From Planctomycetota bacterium (GTDB taxonomy: Bacteria > Planctomycetota > Phycisphaerae > Phycisphaerales > Zrk34), in contig WGMD01000013.1 of assembly GCA_016125255.1 (NCBI GenBank), positions 1-54,756 of the forward strand: DNA of 54,756 bases. The letters run 5' to 3'. The notes under the pieces were generated by a model. It did no database searches. It was not told the origin of the DNA and saw only the letters and a list, made by a program, of their open reading frames with translations. The stretch's first letter is position 1. The number at the start of each line of letters is the position of its first letter. A program made the translations under genes and the position numbers. Shown here in pieces: positions 43,076 to 51,307 of the stretch.

Positions 43076-43876
43076 ATGGGCAAAGGTCGATTCCGCAAGT
43101 CGCCGTGGTTCTGGCCGATCGTGCTGGCGGTCATGGTGCATACGACCATGGCGAGCTGGCTGATCTGGCAGCGGTTCATCATGCCGGAGCCAAAGGCGGT
43201 CGGACCGCGCACGGACATGCTCGACCTGTCGGCGGCGAGCGAAGACGCGCACGGCAACGGACAGATTGAACAGAAGCAACTCGGCAGCGCGATCGAGGCG
43301 GGCGTGGCCAATGCGTCGGCGATGAGCGATGTGCAGAAGAAGGTCACCATCGAGGAGAAGGCGGCGTGGCTGGAGCGCAACGCCAGTCCCGAATCGGTGC
43401 AGCAGATCAGCGAGCTGGTTAAGAAAAGCGTCAACGCCCCGGACCGGGCGTACGAGCCGCTCGATCCGCCCCCCGCCGGTGCGTTCGATTTTGACAGCAT
43501 GCTGCCGTACTCATCCAAGCGTCAGGTCGGCGACGACAAGATCGAGCGGAGCGTGCAGGTGTGGGTCGACAAGGACGGCCGATCCATGACGCAGACCGTC
43601 CGCCGCACGGCCGACGCCAACGGCGTGATGCATGAATACCGCGGGACCTATTCGACCGACGGCAAGCTCTTCGAATCCGAAGTGCCCGTCAGCGGCAACG
43701 GCACGGCCGACTCGGTCATCGAGACGATGAGCAAGTCGCCGATGCTGCATCAGCTTTTCACCAACGGATTGCTGCCGGCTCTCGAAGCCGTGCGGACGAA
43801 GCAGGAGGCCAAGCCGTCCGCCCCATCCCAGACACCCGAGGCGTCGGGGTCCCCCGCCGGAACGGACAAGCCGTAG
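43076..43876 (+). CDS. Hypothetical single-pass membrane protein
   Basis: The 266-aa product starts GKGRFRKSPWFWPIVLAVMVHTTMASWLIWQ: a short basic cytoplasmic end and one transmembrane helix at about residues 11-31. The rest would be periplasmic and has Ala/Glu-rich helix (residues 55-120), a beta-rich segment (RSVQVWVDKDGRSMTQTVRRTADANGVMHEYRGTYSTDG) and a Pro/Ser tail. I recognise no family. ATG 43046 is an alternative start. A lipoprotein gene follows after 73 nt. Confidence 0.65.
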   Translation: MGKGRFRKSPWFWPIVLAVMVHTTMASWLIWQRFIMPEPKAVGPRTDMLDLSAASEDAHGNGQIEQKQLGSAIEAGVANASAMSDVQKKVTIEEKAAWLERNASPESVQQISELVKKSVNAPDRAYEPLDPPPAGAFDFDSMLPYSSKRQVGDDKIERSVQVWVDKDGRSMTQTVRRTADANGVMHEYRGTYSTDGKLFESEVPVSGNGTADSVIETMSKSPMLHQLFTNGLLPALEAVRTKQEAKPSAPSQTPEASGSPAGTDKP

Positions 43877-43949
43877 AATTCGCGGCCGCCGTTCGTGCAT
43901 TGGCGGCGTCGGGTGATTACAATCGGCCTCACGACGACAGGAGACACCG

Positions 43950-44813
43950 ATGCGTCAACGCATCCTGATTGGTTACATCTTCATCATGCTCGCCGCCGCC
44001 CTGCCGGTCGGCTGCTCCAAGTCGGCTTCGAAGGACGAAGGCATTTTCGCCGGCTTGATGCCGCCCAAGCCCGCCGACGTCGCGCGCGATGCGTTCAACG
44101 TCACCGACCCCGACAAGCGGCGGCGCAGCGTGAACCTGCTTTCCAACGCCCCCTTCGGCGGCGAGGCCCCCTACCTCAAGACGTACCGGCTTCTCGTGGA
44201 CGACCCGGACCCGACGGTGCGGGCGGCGTGCCTGCGGGCGCTGGGCAAGCATGGACAGATCAGCGATGTGCCCGCCATTCTGCCCTACCTCAAGGACAAG
44301 ACGAGCTTCGTGCGATGGGAAGCCGCCAAGGCGCTGCAACGCCTGCACAGCCCCGACGCCGTCGACCCCCTGCTGACGACGCTTCATGAAGACGACGACC
44401 CGGACGTTCGCACGGCGGCGGCTAACGCGCTGGGTCAGTACCCCGAGCCGCGCGTTTTCGCCGCCCTCATCGGCGCGCTTCAGGATGAGGACTTTACGGT
44501 CGTGACCGAAGTCGTGCATTCGCTGGAAGTACTCACCGGTCAGGACTACGGCGAAGACGGCGCACAGTGGCTTTCATGGTCGCAGCATCAGGACAAGCAT
44601 CTGTTCGCCGGGCAGGAGGCGTATTACTACCCGCAGTTCGTGCGCCCGCCGACGATCTGGGACAAGATCAAGTTCTGGAAGTCGCGCAAGGTCGTCGTGC
44701 CGACGCAGCCGACGGGCATCGAGCAGGCGAATGATCCCTTGGTCGGCCCCCCCGCCGCCCCCGCCGCTTCCGCCGCCGATCCCGCGGCTGGTCAAAGCAC
44801 GGTCGCCAAATAA
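43950..44813 (+). CDS. HEAT-repeat lipoprotein
   Basis: The 287-aa product has a lipoprotein signal (RQRILIGYIFIMLAAALPVGC; lipobox LPVGC with Cys 22). Residues about 60-200 carry three to four HEAT/PBS-type helical repeats (YRLLVDDPDPTVRAACLRALGKHG, LPYLKDKTSFVRWEAAKALQRL, LHEDDDPDVRTAAANALGQYP). The C-terminal part is Trp/Pro-rich then Ala/Pro low complexity. It is probably an outer-membrane-attached protein-binding scaffold. TTACAAT at 43915-43921 and an AGGAGA site suggest its own promoter. Confidence 0.85.
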   Translation: MRQRILIGYIFIMLAAALPVGCSKSASKDEGIFAGLMPPKPADVARDAFNVTDPDKRRRSVNLLSNAPFGGEAPYLKTYRLLVDDPDPTVRAACLRALGKHGQISDVPAILPYLKDKTSFVRWEAAKALQRLHSPDAVDPLLTTLHEDDDPDVRTAAANALGQYPEPRVFAALIGALQDEDFTVVTEVVHSLEVLTGQDYGEDGAQWLSWSQHQDKHLFAGQEAYYYPQFVRPPTIWDKIKFWKSRKVVVPTQPTGIEQANDPLVGPPAAPAASAADPAAGQSTVAK

Positions 44814-44856
44814 CCGATAACAGTTCCACCCGCGAGTCACACACGGAGGATGGTTC

Positions 44857-45834
44857 GTGCGCGCATTGGTTTTCGACGGTCAACACGCCAAGCTCCAGCC
44901 CAAGCACCCGGACCCGACGCCGACGACCGGCGAGGCGATCATCCGTCCGCTCAAGGTCGGCGTCTGCTCGACGGATCTGGAAATCTGCCGGGGCTACATG
45001 GGATTCACCGGCGTGCTCGGACACGAGTTCGTCGGCATCGTCGAAAGCGTGCATCCTTCTTGCAACGACAAGGCCAAAGCCCTCGTCGGCAAGCGCGTCG
45101 TCGGCTCCATCAACTGCGTCTGCGGTACGTGCGACATGTGCAAGGGCGGGCTGAGCAACCATTGCCGCAACCGCACCGTGCTGGGCATCGCCGGACGCGA
45201 CGGATGTTTCGCCGAGCGGTTCAGTCTGCCGGCCGTGAATCTCTTGCCCGTGCCCGATCGGCTCGATGACGATCGCGCGGTGTTCACCGAGCCGCTCGCC
45301 GCCGCGTGTAATGTGATGCAGCTCCTCTGCGTCGAGTCCCGACCGTTCATCACCGTCCTCGGCGACGGCCGCCTCGGCCTCCTCACCGCGCAAGTCATGA
45401 GCAAGCTCAACGCCTCCGTCCGCCTCATCGGCAAGCATCCCGAAAAACTCGCCCTCTGTGAAAAGTGGGGCATCAAGCATCGCCCGCTCGACGACCTGGC
45501 CCTCCGCGCCGATCAGGATGTCGTCGTCGATTGCACCGGCTCGGCGACGGGGCTCGAAACCGCCATGAAGATGGTCCGCCCCCGCGGCAAGATCGTGCTC
45601 AAGACCACCGTCGCCGATCAGAAGAACGTCGATCTCTCGCCGATCGTCATCAACGAGATTCAACTGCTCGGCTCGCGCTGCGGGCCTTTCCCCGATGCCC
45701 TGTCCATGCTCGCCGCCGATCAGATCGACGTCCTGAGTCTCATCACGCGCCGTTACAAGTTCGACGAAGCTGAAAAAGCCCTCGCCGCCGCCGCCCAGCC
45801 CGGCGCGCTGAAGGTGCTCATCGAATTCGACTGA
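44857..45834 (+). CDS. Zinc-dependent alcohol/polyol dehydrogenase (MDR family)
   Basis: The 325-aa MDR protein starts at GTG 44857 with GGAGGA 6 nt upstream. Catalytic zinc ligands appear in VGVCSTDLEI (about residue 37) and GVLGHEFVGIVES (about 57-68); the four structural-zinc cysteines are in NCVCGTCDMCKGGLSNHC (about 88-104). The nucleotide site TVLGDGRLGLLTAQVM (about 165) has a GxGxxG-like turn. A catalytic Glu (FTEPLAAACNVMQ) is kept. The substrate (threonine, glucose or a polyol) is not determinable. Confidence 0.88.
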   Translation: MRALVFDGQHAKLQPKHPDPTPTTGEAIIRPLKVGVCSTDLEICRGYMGFTGVLGHEFVGIVESVHPSCNDKAKALVGKRVVGSINCVCGTCDMCKGGLSNHCRNRTVLGIAGRDGCFAERFSLPAVNLLPVPDRLDDDRAVFTEPLAAACNVMQLLCVESRPFITVLGDGRLGLLTAQVMSKLNASVRLIGKHPEKLALCEKWGIKHRPLDDLALRADQDVVVDCTGSATGLETAMKMVRPRGKIVLKTTVADQKNVDLSPIVINEIQLLGSRCGPFPDALSMLAADQIDVLSLITRRYKFDEAEKALAAAAQPGALKVLIEFD

Positions 45835-45920
45835 ACGACGGGTTGACCCCGCCCCCCGTTTTGCGAGCGGGCTTGCCCGCTGCTTGCCCCCCGCTTCGAC
45901 CCCCCTATGATTGTTTCGTC

Positions 45921-46202
45921 ATGAACGAAATGATCGCCGATCTCATTCGCCAATCCCTCCCCGATGCGACCGTCCACGTCGTCAGCCCCGATGGCGTCCA
46001 CTTTCAGGCCCTCGTCATCAGCGCCGCCTTCGAAGGCCAGCCCCTCGTGCGACAGCATCAGACCGTCATGGCCGCCCTCAAGGACGACTTCGACTCCGAA
46101 CGCGTCCACGCCCTGGCCCTCAAGACCTTCACCCCCGAAAAATGGCGGCAAAACCAGCACCTTTACGCACAGCTTACCCGCGAGGAATCCAAAAATGGAT
46201 GA
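45921..46202 (+). CDS. BolA family protein
   Basis: The 93-aa protein has a BolA/IbaG fold: IRQSLPDATVHVVSPDGVHFQALVIS and the RQHQTVMAALKDDFDSERVHALALKTFTPE helix-turn. BolA proteins pair with CGFS-type glutaredoxins to bind a [2Fe-2S] cluster; the next gene, overlapping by 8 nt, encodes exactly that partner. A TATGAT (45906-45911) with TTGCCC 16 bp upstream lies only 9 nt before ATG 45921, pointing to a near-leaderless transcript. Confidence 0.92.
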   Translation: MNEMIADLIRQSLPDATVHVVSPDGVHFQALVISAAFEGQPLVRQHQTVMAALKDDFDSERVHALALKTFTPEKWRQNQHLYAQLTREESKNG

Positions 46203-46521
46203 CGCCACCAAACAGAAAATCGAATCCTACATCAAGGACAACCGCGTCATGCTCTTCATGAAGGGCACGCCGACCTTCCCCCAATGCGGATTCAGCGGCC
46301 AGGTCGTCGCCATCCTCAAACACCACGGCGCCCAGTTCGGCGCCTGCAACGTCCTCGAAGACATGAACATCCGCCAGGGCATCAAGGAATTCGCCAACTG
46401 GCCCACCATCCCCCAACTCTACGTCGAAGGCCAATTCATCGGCGGCTGCGACATCGTCACCGAAATGCACCAGAACGGCGAACTCAAATCACTCCTCGAA
46501 GGCGCCGAATCCGGCTCGTAA
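46195..46521 (+). CDS. Monothiol glutaredoxin, Grx4/GrxD family
   Basis: The 108-aa protein has the CGFS active site (FPQCGFSGQVVAIL, near residue 31), WPTIPQLYVEGQFIGGCDI with the cis-Pro, and normal length. It ligates a bridging [2Fe-2S] cluster with glutathione or an equivalent thiol and works with BolA in iron-sulfur trafficking. ATG 46195 overlaps the bolA stop, so synthesis of the two is coupled. A palindromic repeat begins 14 nt after the stop. Confidence 0.95.
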   Translation: MDDATKQKIESYIKDNRVMLFMKGTPTFPQCGFSGQVVAILKHHGAQFGACNVLEDMNIRQGIKEFANWPTIPQLYVEGQFIGGCDIVTEMHQNGELKSLLEGAESGS

Positions 46522-46534
46522 GCGAGCTTCGCTC

Positions 46535-46649
46535 GAAATGACCAATGACAAAATCCCAATGACCAAGGTAATGACGAATGTCTCAATGTAGGAGGCCGCA
46601 GGCCGTTCCTCCATTGGTTATTGGTGCTTGGTCATTGGTCATTCATTTC
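46535..46649. repeat. Imperfect long palindrome (AATGACCAAG-type repeat)
   Basis: GAAATGA (46535-46541) pairs with TCATTTC (46643-46649), CCAATGAC (46542-46549) with GTCATTGG (46631-46638), and AATGACCAAG (46558-46567) with CTTGGTCATT (46627-46636) as an alternative register. The middle has a GGAGGCC/GGCC hairpin. It fills the whole gap between two convergent genes and reaches into the last codons of the GlmU-like gene. It looks like a mobile intergenic repeat that may double as a terminator. Confidence 0.7.
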
Positions 46650-47851
46650 TCATCATGCAACTGCATGATGCGGCCCCGCATCGCTTCCGTGAACTTCACA
46701 TTCCGGCGCGACATCACTGTCTGAGCGACTTCGCAGAATTTATCGAGCTGGTAGTTCTCTTCGCCGTCGTCAGTGATGAAAGCGAATCGCTGAACACACT
46801 TAGGCGGGAACTTGGCGGTGGCGAGCATTGCGCCGGTGTGGATGCATGAGCCGGTCAGGAGGCGGGTGCCGATGGCGGTTTTGACGTGGTCGCCGATGAT
46901 GGAGCCGAGGTGGGTGAGACCTGTGTCGAGCGCTTGACTTCCGGGGGCGGGGTCGATCTGCATGCGGACCGGACCGTAGGTGTTTTTGAGATTGCTCGTC
47001 ACCGTGTCGGCGCCGAAGTTGACCCATTCGCCGAGGTAGCTGTTGCCCAGGTATCCGCTGTGGGCCTTGTTGGCGTAGCCCTGAAAGACGGAGTGATTGA
47101 CTTCGCCGCCGACTTTGCACTGGGGGCCGATGATGGTGTGGCCGCGGATGTGGGCGTGATTGGCGATGGCGGAGCCGGGACCGATGTACCCGGGCCCGAC
47201 GAGCACGCTCATGGACCGGATCTCCGCGCCGTCGTCGATGCAGACCGGCCCGGCGCTCGTGTCGAACACGACATGCGGATGCACCGTCGTGTTCCGCCCG
47301 ATCAGCACCGGGTTCCCCCCCACCACCGTCACGCGCGGCGACGGCTCCCCGTCGAGCCGCCGAAGTCGCTTGGCCAGCGTCGTCAGATCGTGCTCCAGAT
47401 TCATGTCCGCATACGTGAGTATCTCCCACGGCCGGCGAATCAGCGGCGCATCCTCCACGATCGCGCTCTCCAACTCATCGAGCGCCGCCGCGCCTTCGGC
47501 CAGAAACGCCTCGGCCGTCCGGCGATCGACGCGCGCCGCCAGCACGATGTCATCGCGGTCCGTCACGAGCGTGTTCATCCGCGCCGGCAGCTCGAACGTC
47601 AGCCGCGTCAACCGACCATTGATAAGCATGAACGACGCGCCGTCGGGCAGGCGGTTGACCGGCAGGCCGTGGCGCGCCGCCAGCAACTGCGTCATGCCCG
47701 GCGGCGCGATCAATGCCGCCGCATGCGTACCGATCTGCTCGACGAGCCGCTCGCTCGTGGTCAGCGCCCCGGTGCGCAGCTCGAAACTCGCCCGCAGATC
47801 ACACAGCGGACCGAGCCGCTCACCGTCATCGAAAAGAATCAACCCGTCCAT
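46643..47851 (-). CDS. GlmU-like putative sugar-phosphate nucleotidyltransferase/acyltransferase
   Basis: The 402-aa protein starts MDGLILFDDGERLGPLCDLRASFELRTG, typical of a GlmU-related group found in Bacteroidetes and planctomycetes (putative sugar nucleotidyl transferase). The C-terminal half is a left-handed beta helix (VLIGRNTTVHPHVVFD, VLVGPGYIGPGSAIANHAHIRGHTIIGP, LGEWVNFGADTVTSNLKNTYGPVRM). The classic GlmU loop GxGTRMxS is absent from the N-terminus, so uridylyltransferase activity is uncertain. The upstream in-frame extension falls in a repeat and is rejected; ATG 47851 is chosen. Confidence 0.82.
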   Translation of the reverse strand: MDGLILFDDGERLGPLCDLRASFELRTGALTTSERLVEQIGTHAAALIAPPGMTQLLAARHGLPVNRLPDGASFMLINGRLTRLTFELPARMNTLVTDRDDIVLAARVDRRTAEAFLAEGAAALDELESAIVEDAPLIRRPWEILTYADMNLEHDLTTLAKRLRRLDGEPSPRVTVVGGNPVLIGRNTTVHPHVVFDTSAGPVCIDDGAEIRSMSVLVGPGYIGPGSAIANHAHIRGHTIIGPQCKVGGEVNHSVFQGYANKAHSGYLGNSYLGEWVNFGADTVTSNLKNTYGPVRMQIDPAPGSQALDTGLTHLGSIIGDHVKTAIGTRLLTGSCIHTGAMLATAKFPPKCVQRFAFITDDGEENYQLDKFCEVAQTVMSRRNVKFTEAMRGRIMQLHDEK

Positions 47852-47894
47852 ATGCAACCTTATATCGGATATTCGCCGGCTCGGCCTCTGATTA

Positions 47895-48026
47895 ACCTCT
47901 CCCTCCGGGAGAGGTCGGCCCGCAGGGCCGGGTGAGGGTGCGCCCACACACAGACCGCATCCGCAACGTAGCGCGCCCTACTTCGTGGCCCCCCTCACCC
48001 CGGCCCTCTCCCGGAGGGAGAGGGAG
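47895..48026. repeat. 132-bp palindromic repeat, copy A
   Basis: Begins CCTCTCCC-TCC-GGGAGAGG and ends CCCTCTCCC-GGA-GGGAGAGGG, both hairpins, with an inner CGGCCC-GCA-GGGCCG hairpin. A near-identical 132-bp copy is at 48751-48882, in the same orientation. It lies between the divergent GlmU-like and HAD genes. Confidence 0.88.
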
Positions 48027-48068
48027 TTGTGCCTACCCACGCTCCGCCGATTCGCATACACTCCCCGC

Positions 48069-48737
48069 ATGCTCGAAGCGATTGTCTTTGATTTCGACGG
48101 CGTGATTGTCGACACCGAACCGCTGCACTACCGGGCGTTCCTGCGCGTCCTGGAACCGCGCGGGATTCAATTCGACTACGACGCCTATCTCGAAAAGTAC
48201 ATCGGCTTCGACGACCGCGACGGCCTGCGCGCCATGTTCGAGGATCATGACCAGACGCTCGACGACGCCGCGTCGCTTTCCCTCCGGCGCGACAAGGCGC
48301 ACGCCTTCGACACGATCGTCGCCGAGGGCGTGACGCCCTTCCCCGGCGTGCTGGAACTGATCCGCGCCGCCGCCGCCGCCATGCCCATCGCCATCTGCAG
48401 CGGCGCCCTCCGTTCCGACATCGACGCCATTCTCCCGGCACTGGGCGAAGGCGAAATCCCGGACCTTTTCCGCGCGATGGTCACCGCCGATGACGTCGCC
48501 CGCTCCAAACCCGACCCCGAAAGCTACGCGCTGGCCGCCCGGCGACTGGGCATCGACCCGGCGAAGTGCCTGGCCATCGAAGACACCCCCGCCGGACTCG
48601 AATCCGCCCGCGGCGCCGGCCTCCGCACGCTCGCCGTCACCCACAGCTACCCCGCCGACCGCCTCCGCGCCGCCGACCGCGTCGTGACATCCCTCGATGA
48701 CGTGACCCTCGAAAAACTCCGCGGGTGGTTTGATTGA
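48069..48737 (+). CDS. HAD-superfamily hydrolase (beta-phosphoglucomutase/phosphoglycolate phosphatase-like)
   Basis: The 222-aa protein has HAD motif I AIVFDFDGVIVDTEPLHYRAF at the N-terminus, motif II IAICSGALRSDI, motif III Lys in DVARSKPDPESYALAARRLG and motif IV CLAIEDTPAGLESARGAG. The helical cap between residues 15 and 85 fits subclass IA. It may act as a sugar-phosphate mutase or phosphatase. ATG 48069 is 6 nt after TACACT (48057-48062); an open frame upstream runs through repeat DNA. The gene is bracketed by two copies of the 132-bp repeat. Confidence 0.88.
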   Translation: MLEAIVFDFDGVIVDTEPLHYRAFLRVLEPRGIQFDYDAYLEKYIGFDDRDGLRAMFEDHDQTLDDAASLSLRRDKAHAFDTIVAEGVTPFPGVLELIRAAAAAMPIAICSGALRSDIDAILPALGEGEIPDLFRAMVTADDVARSKPDPESYALAARRLGIDPAKCLAIEDTPAGLESARGAGLRTLAVTHSYPADRLRAADRVVTSLDDVTLEKLRGWFD

Positions 48738-48750
48738 TGGGGTTTTTCTC

Positions 48751-48882
48751 ACCTCTCCCTCTGGGAGTGGTCGGCCCGCAGGGCCGGGTGAGGGTGCGCC
48801 CAAACACTGACATCATCCGCAACGAAGCGCGCCATACTTCGTGGCCACCCTCACCCCAGCCCTCTCCCGGCGGGAGAGGGAG
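48751..48882. repeat. 132-bp palindromic repeat, copy B
   Basis: Second copy of the element at 47895-48026, same length and orientation, with scattered substitutions (for instance CTGGGAGTGG in place of CCGGGAGAGG). It occupies nearly all of the gap between the HAD gene and uvrB, which converge, and may serve as their terminator. Confidence 0.88.
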
Positions 48883-48903
48883 TAAGCCGCCCGTTCAGGT
48901 TCA

Positions 48904-50997
48904 TCATCCCTTTTTCGCCCGATTCTTCTTCGTCTTTTTGATGACGCGCGTGCCGGGGGTGCCGGCTTTGGGATGGGCGGGTTCGATGTCGCCTTTGCTG
49001 ATCGGGCCCTGGTCGGGGGTTTCCTGAATGTGCTTGATCCGGTCGCGCAGCGCGGCGGCCTTCTCGAACTGGAGCGCCTCGGCGGCTTCGAGCATCTCGG
49101 CTTCGAGCATGGCGATCAGCTCGGTGCGCTCGTACTCCGGCTCGTCGGCGTGGATCGCTTCGCGGGCCGTCTTGTGGGCGCGCAGCTCCATGTCCAATCC
49201 CTGACGAATCGCCTTGCGGATCGTCTGCGGCGTGATGCCGTGCTCGGCGTTGTACGCAAGCTGCTTCTCGCGACGCCGCTCGCATTCGTTCATCGCCTTG
49301 CTCATCGCCTCGGTGATCTGATCGGCGTAGAGAATCACGGTGGCGTCGACATTGCGGGCGGCGCGGCCCATCTGCTGAATCAGCGACGTCGGCGAACGCA
49401 AGAATCCCGTCTTGTCCGCGTCCATGATCGCCACCAGCGCGACCTCCGGCAGGTCGAGGCCTTCGCGCAGCAGATTGACGCCGACGAGCACATCGTACTC
49501 ACCCAGGCGCAGATCGCGCAGAATCTCCACGCGATCCATCGTCTCGATCTCGCTGTGCAGGTAGCGGCAGCGCATGCCCTGCTCGGTCAGATACGCGGAC
49601 AGGTCCTCGGCGAGGCGCTTGGTGAGCGTGTTGACGAGCACGCGCTGGCCCTTGTGCGTAAGCGTCTTGGCGGTCGCGATCAGATCGGGGACCTGCCCCT
49701 GCGCCGGGCGGACTTGGATCGGCGGGTCGACGAGGCCGGTCGGACGGATGACCTGCTCGACGATCACCCCGGCGGAATGCTCCAGCTCGTAAGGCCCGGG
49801 CGTCGCCGACACGAAGATTGTCTGCGGCGTCATCCGCTCAAATTCATCGAATTTCAGCGGGCGATTGTCCATCGCCGAGGGCAAACGGAATCCGTGGTCG
49901 ACGAGAATGCGTTTGCGGTTCTGATCGCCGTTGTACATGGCGCGAATCTGCGGAATCGTGGCGTGCGATTCGTCGATGAACAGAAGCCAGTCGTTGGCCG
50001 GGAAGTAGTCGAGCAGCGTGTAGGGCCGGCTTCCGGGGGCGCGCCCGTCCAGATGCCGCGAGTAGTTTTCGATGCCCGAGCAGTAGCCCACTTCCTGCAT
50101 CATCTCCAGGTCATATTTCGTGCGCGCCATCAGCCGCTGCGCTTCAAGCAGCTTGCCCTGCGAGCGGAGGTGCATCACCTGCGCGTCAAGTTCGGTGCGG
50201 ATCGAGTCCATCGCGATGGCGACCTGCTCTTCGGGCATGACATAGTGCACGGCCGGGTAGATGAACAGCTTGCTCTCGGAAGCGAGCAGTTCGCCGGTGA
50301 GCGGATTGACAAGCTGGAGGGCGTCGATCTGGTCGCCGAAGAGTTCGATGCGGTAGGCGTATTCTTCGTAAGCGGGGTGTACCTCGACGACGTCGCCGCG
50401 CACGCGATAGGTGGCGCGTTTGAAGTCCGTGTCGTTGCGGTTGTACTGCATGTCGTTGAGCGTGCGAAGCAGGTCCTGTCGGTCGAGGGTCTGTCCGACA
50501 TCGAGTCGCAGGACGCGGCGTTTGTATTCTTCGGGCGAGCCCAGGCCGAAGATGCACGAGACGGAGGCGACGATGATGACATCATGTCGCGAGACCAGCG
50601 AGGTGGTTGCGGAAAGGCGCAGGCGATCGAGGTCATCGTTCCGCGCGGCGTCTTTCTCGATGTAAATGTCGCGCTGCGGGATGTACGCTTCGGGCTGGTA
50701 GTAGTCGTAGTAGCTCACGAAGTACGACACCGCATTGTTGGGGAACAGTTCCTTGAACTCTTCGTAGAGCTGTGCGGCGAGCGTCTTGTTGTGCGAGATG
50801 ACGAGGGCGGGCTTGTTGACGGTCGCGATGACGTTGGCCATCGTGAACGTCTTGCCCGATCCGGTGACGCCCAGCAGGGTCTGCGCCTTGTCGCCGCGGC
50901 GGACGCCCTCGGCGAGCTGGCCGATCGCCTGGGGCTGATCGCCGGCGGGCTTGAAGTCGCTGGCAAGGTGAAACGGCTGATCGATCACGTAAGACAT
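48904..50997 (-). CDS. uvrB: Excinuclease ABC subunit B
   Basis: The 697-aa DNA repair helicase-like protein verifies damage handed over by UvrA and loads UvrC. It shows Walker [17 protein letters not shown] (about residue 38), the beta-hairpin region ([22 protein letters not shown]), [37 protein letters not shown], and a C-terminal UVR motif ([27 protein letters not shown]), followed by a Lys-rich tail. ATG 50997 ([24 protein letters not shown]) is chosen; TACAAT (minus, 51005-51010) is 7 nt upstream, so the message may be leaderless. Confidence 0.96.
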   Translation of the reverse strand: MSYVIDQPFHLASDFKPAGDQPQAIGQLAEGVRRGDKAQTLLGVTGSGKTFTMANVIATVNKPALVISHNKTLAAQLYEEFKELFPNNAVSYFVSYYDYYQPEAYIPQRDIYIEKDAARNDDLDRLRLSATTSLVSRHDVIIVASVSCIFGLGSPEEYKRRVLRLDVGQTLDRQDLLRTLNDMQYNRNDTDFKRATYRVRGDVVEVHPAYEEYAYRIELFGDQIDALQLVNPLTGELLASESKLFIYPAVHYVMPEEQVAIAMDSIRTELDAQVMHLRSQGKLLEAQRLMARTKYDLEMMQEVGYCSGIENYSRHLDGRAPGSRPYTLLDYFPANDWLLFIDESHATIPQIRAMYNGDQNRKRILVDHGFRLPSAMDNRPLKFDEFERMTPQTIFVSATPGPYELEHSAGVIVEQVIRPTGLVDPPIQVRPAQGQVPDLIATAKTLTHKGQRVLVNTLTKRLAEDLSAYLTEQGMRCRYLHSEIETMDRVEILRDLRLGEYDVLVGVNLLREGLDLPEVALVAIMDADKTGFLRSPTSLIQQMGRAARNVDATVILYADQITEAMSKAMNECERRREKQLAYNAEHGITPQTIRKAIRQGLDMELRAHKTAREAIHADEPEYERTELIAMLEAEMLEAAEALQFEKAAALRDRIKHIQETPDQGPISKGDIEPAHPKAGTPGTRVIKKTKKNRAKKG

Positions 50998-51211
50998 CGT
51001 CGTGATTGTACACGAGTTACTCACAACGTCGCCCGCCCCGCGTACCCGCACGTTCCTGCCTTAATTGCGCGCAGCAAAACAGCGTAGAATCGCCGATTGC
51101 GCGCTTTATGGGCATGATTTTCACACGGTGCGTTCGCACTGAGTTACGGAATTGGGCATTGCCGCGAGGTTTTCCACATCAAAGGGCCCACTGGTCAACG
51201 GCTTGACATGA

Positions 51212-51227
51212 TGGCATCATACTTGCT
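51212..51227 (+). promoter_or_regulatory. Sigma-54 promoter (-24/-12) of the glutamine synthetase gene
   Basis: TGGCATCATACTTGCT matches the sigma-54 consensus TGGCAYRNNNNTTGCW at all but one defined position, with the correct GG-to-GC spacing of 10 nt. It lies 81 nt before the glutamine synthetase ATG. A GTGCG-TT-CGCAC dyad at 51128-51139, about 75 nt upstream of the -24 element, could bind an NtrC-type activator. TTGACA at 51203-51208 is also present but has no matching -10. Confidence 0.7.
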
Positions 51228-51307
51228 GGCTTGTTCGGTCTGTATTGCTGCGCCTACGAAGCGCGCAAGGTTTCACTTTCACTCATTGCGATTGGAGCAT
51301 ACGTCTC

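Noticed and set aside
51203-51208. TTGACA as a sigma-70 -35 for glutamine synthetase
   Set aside because: No acceptable -10 lies 16-18 nt downstream, whereas a near-consensus sigma-54 site overlaps the region.
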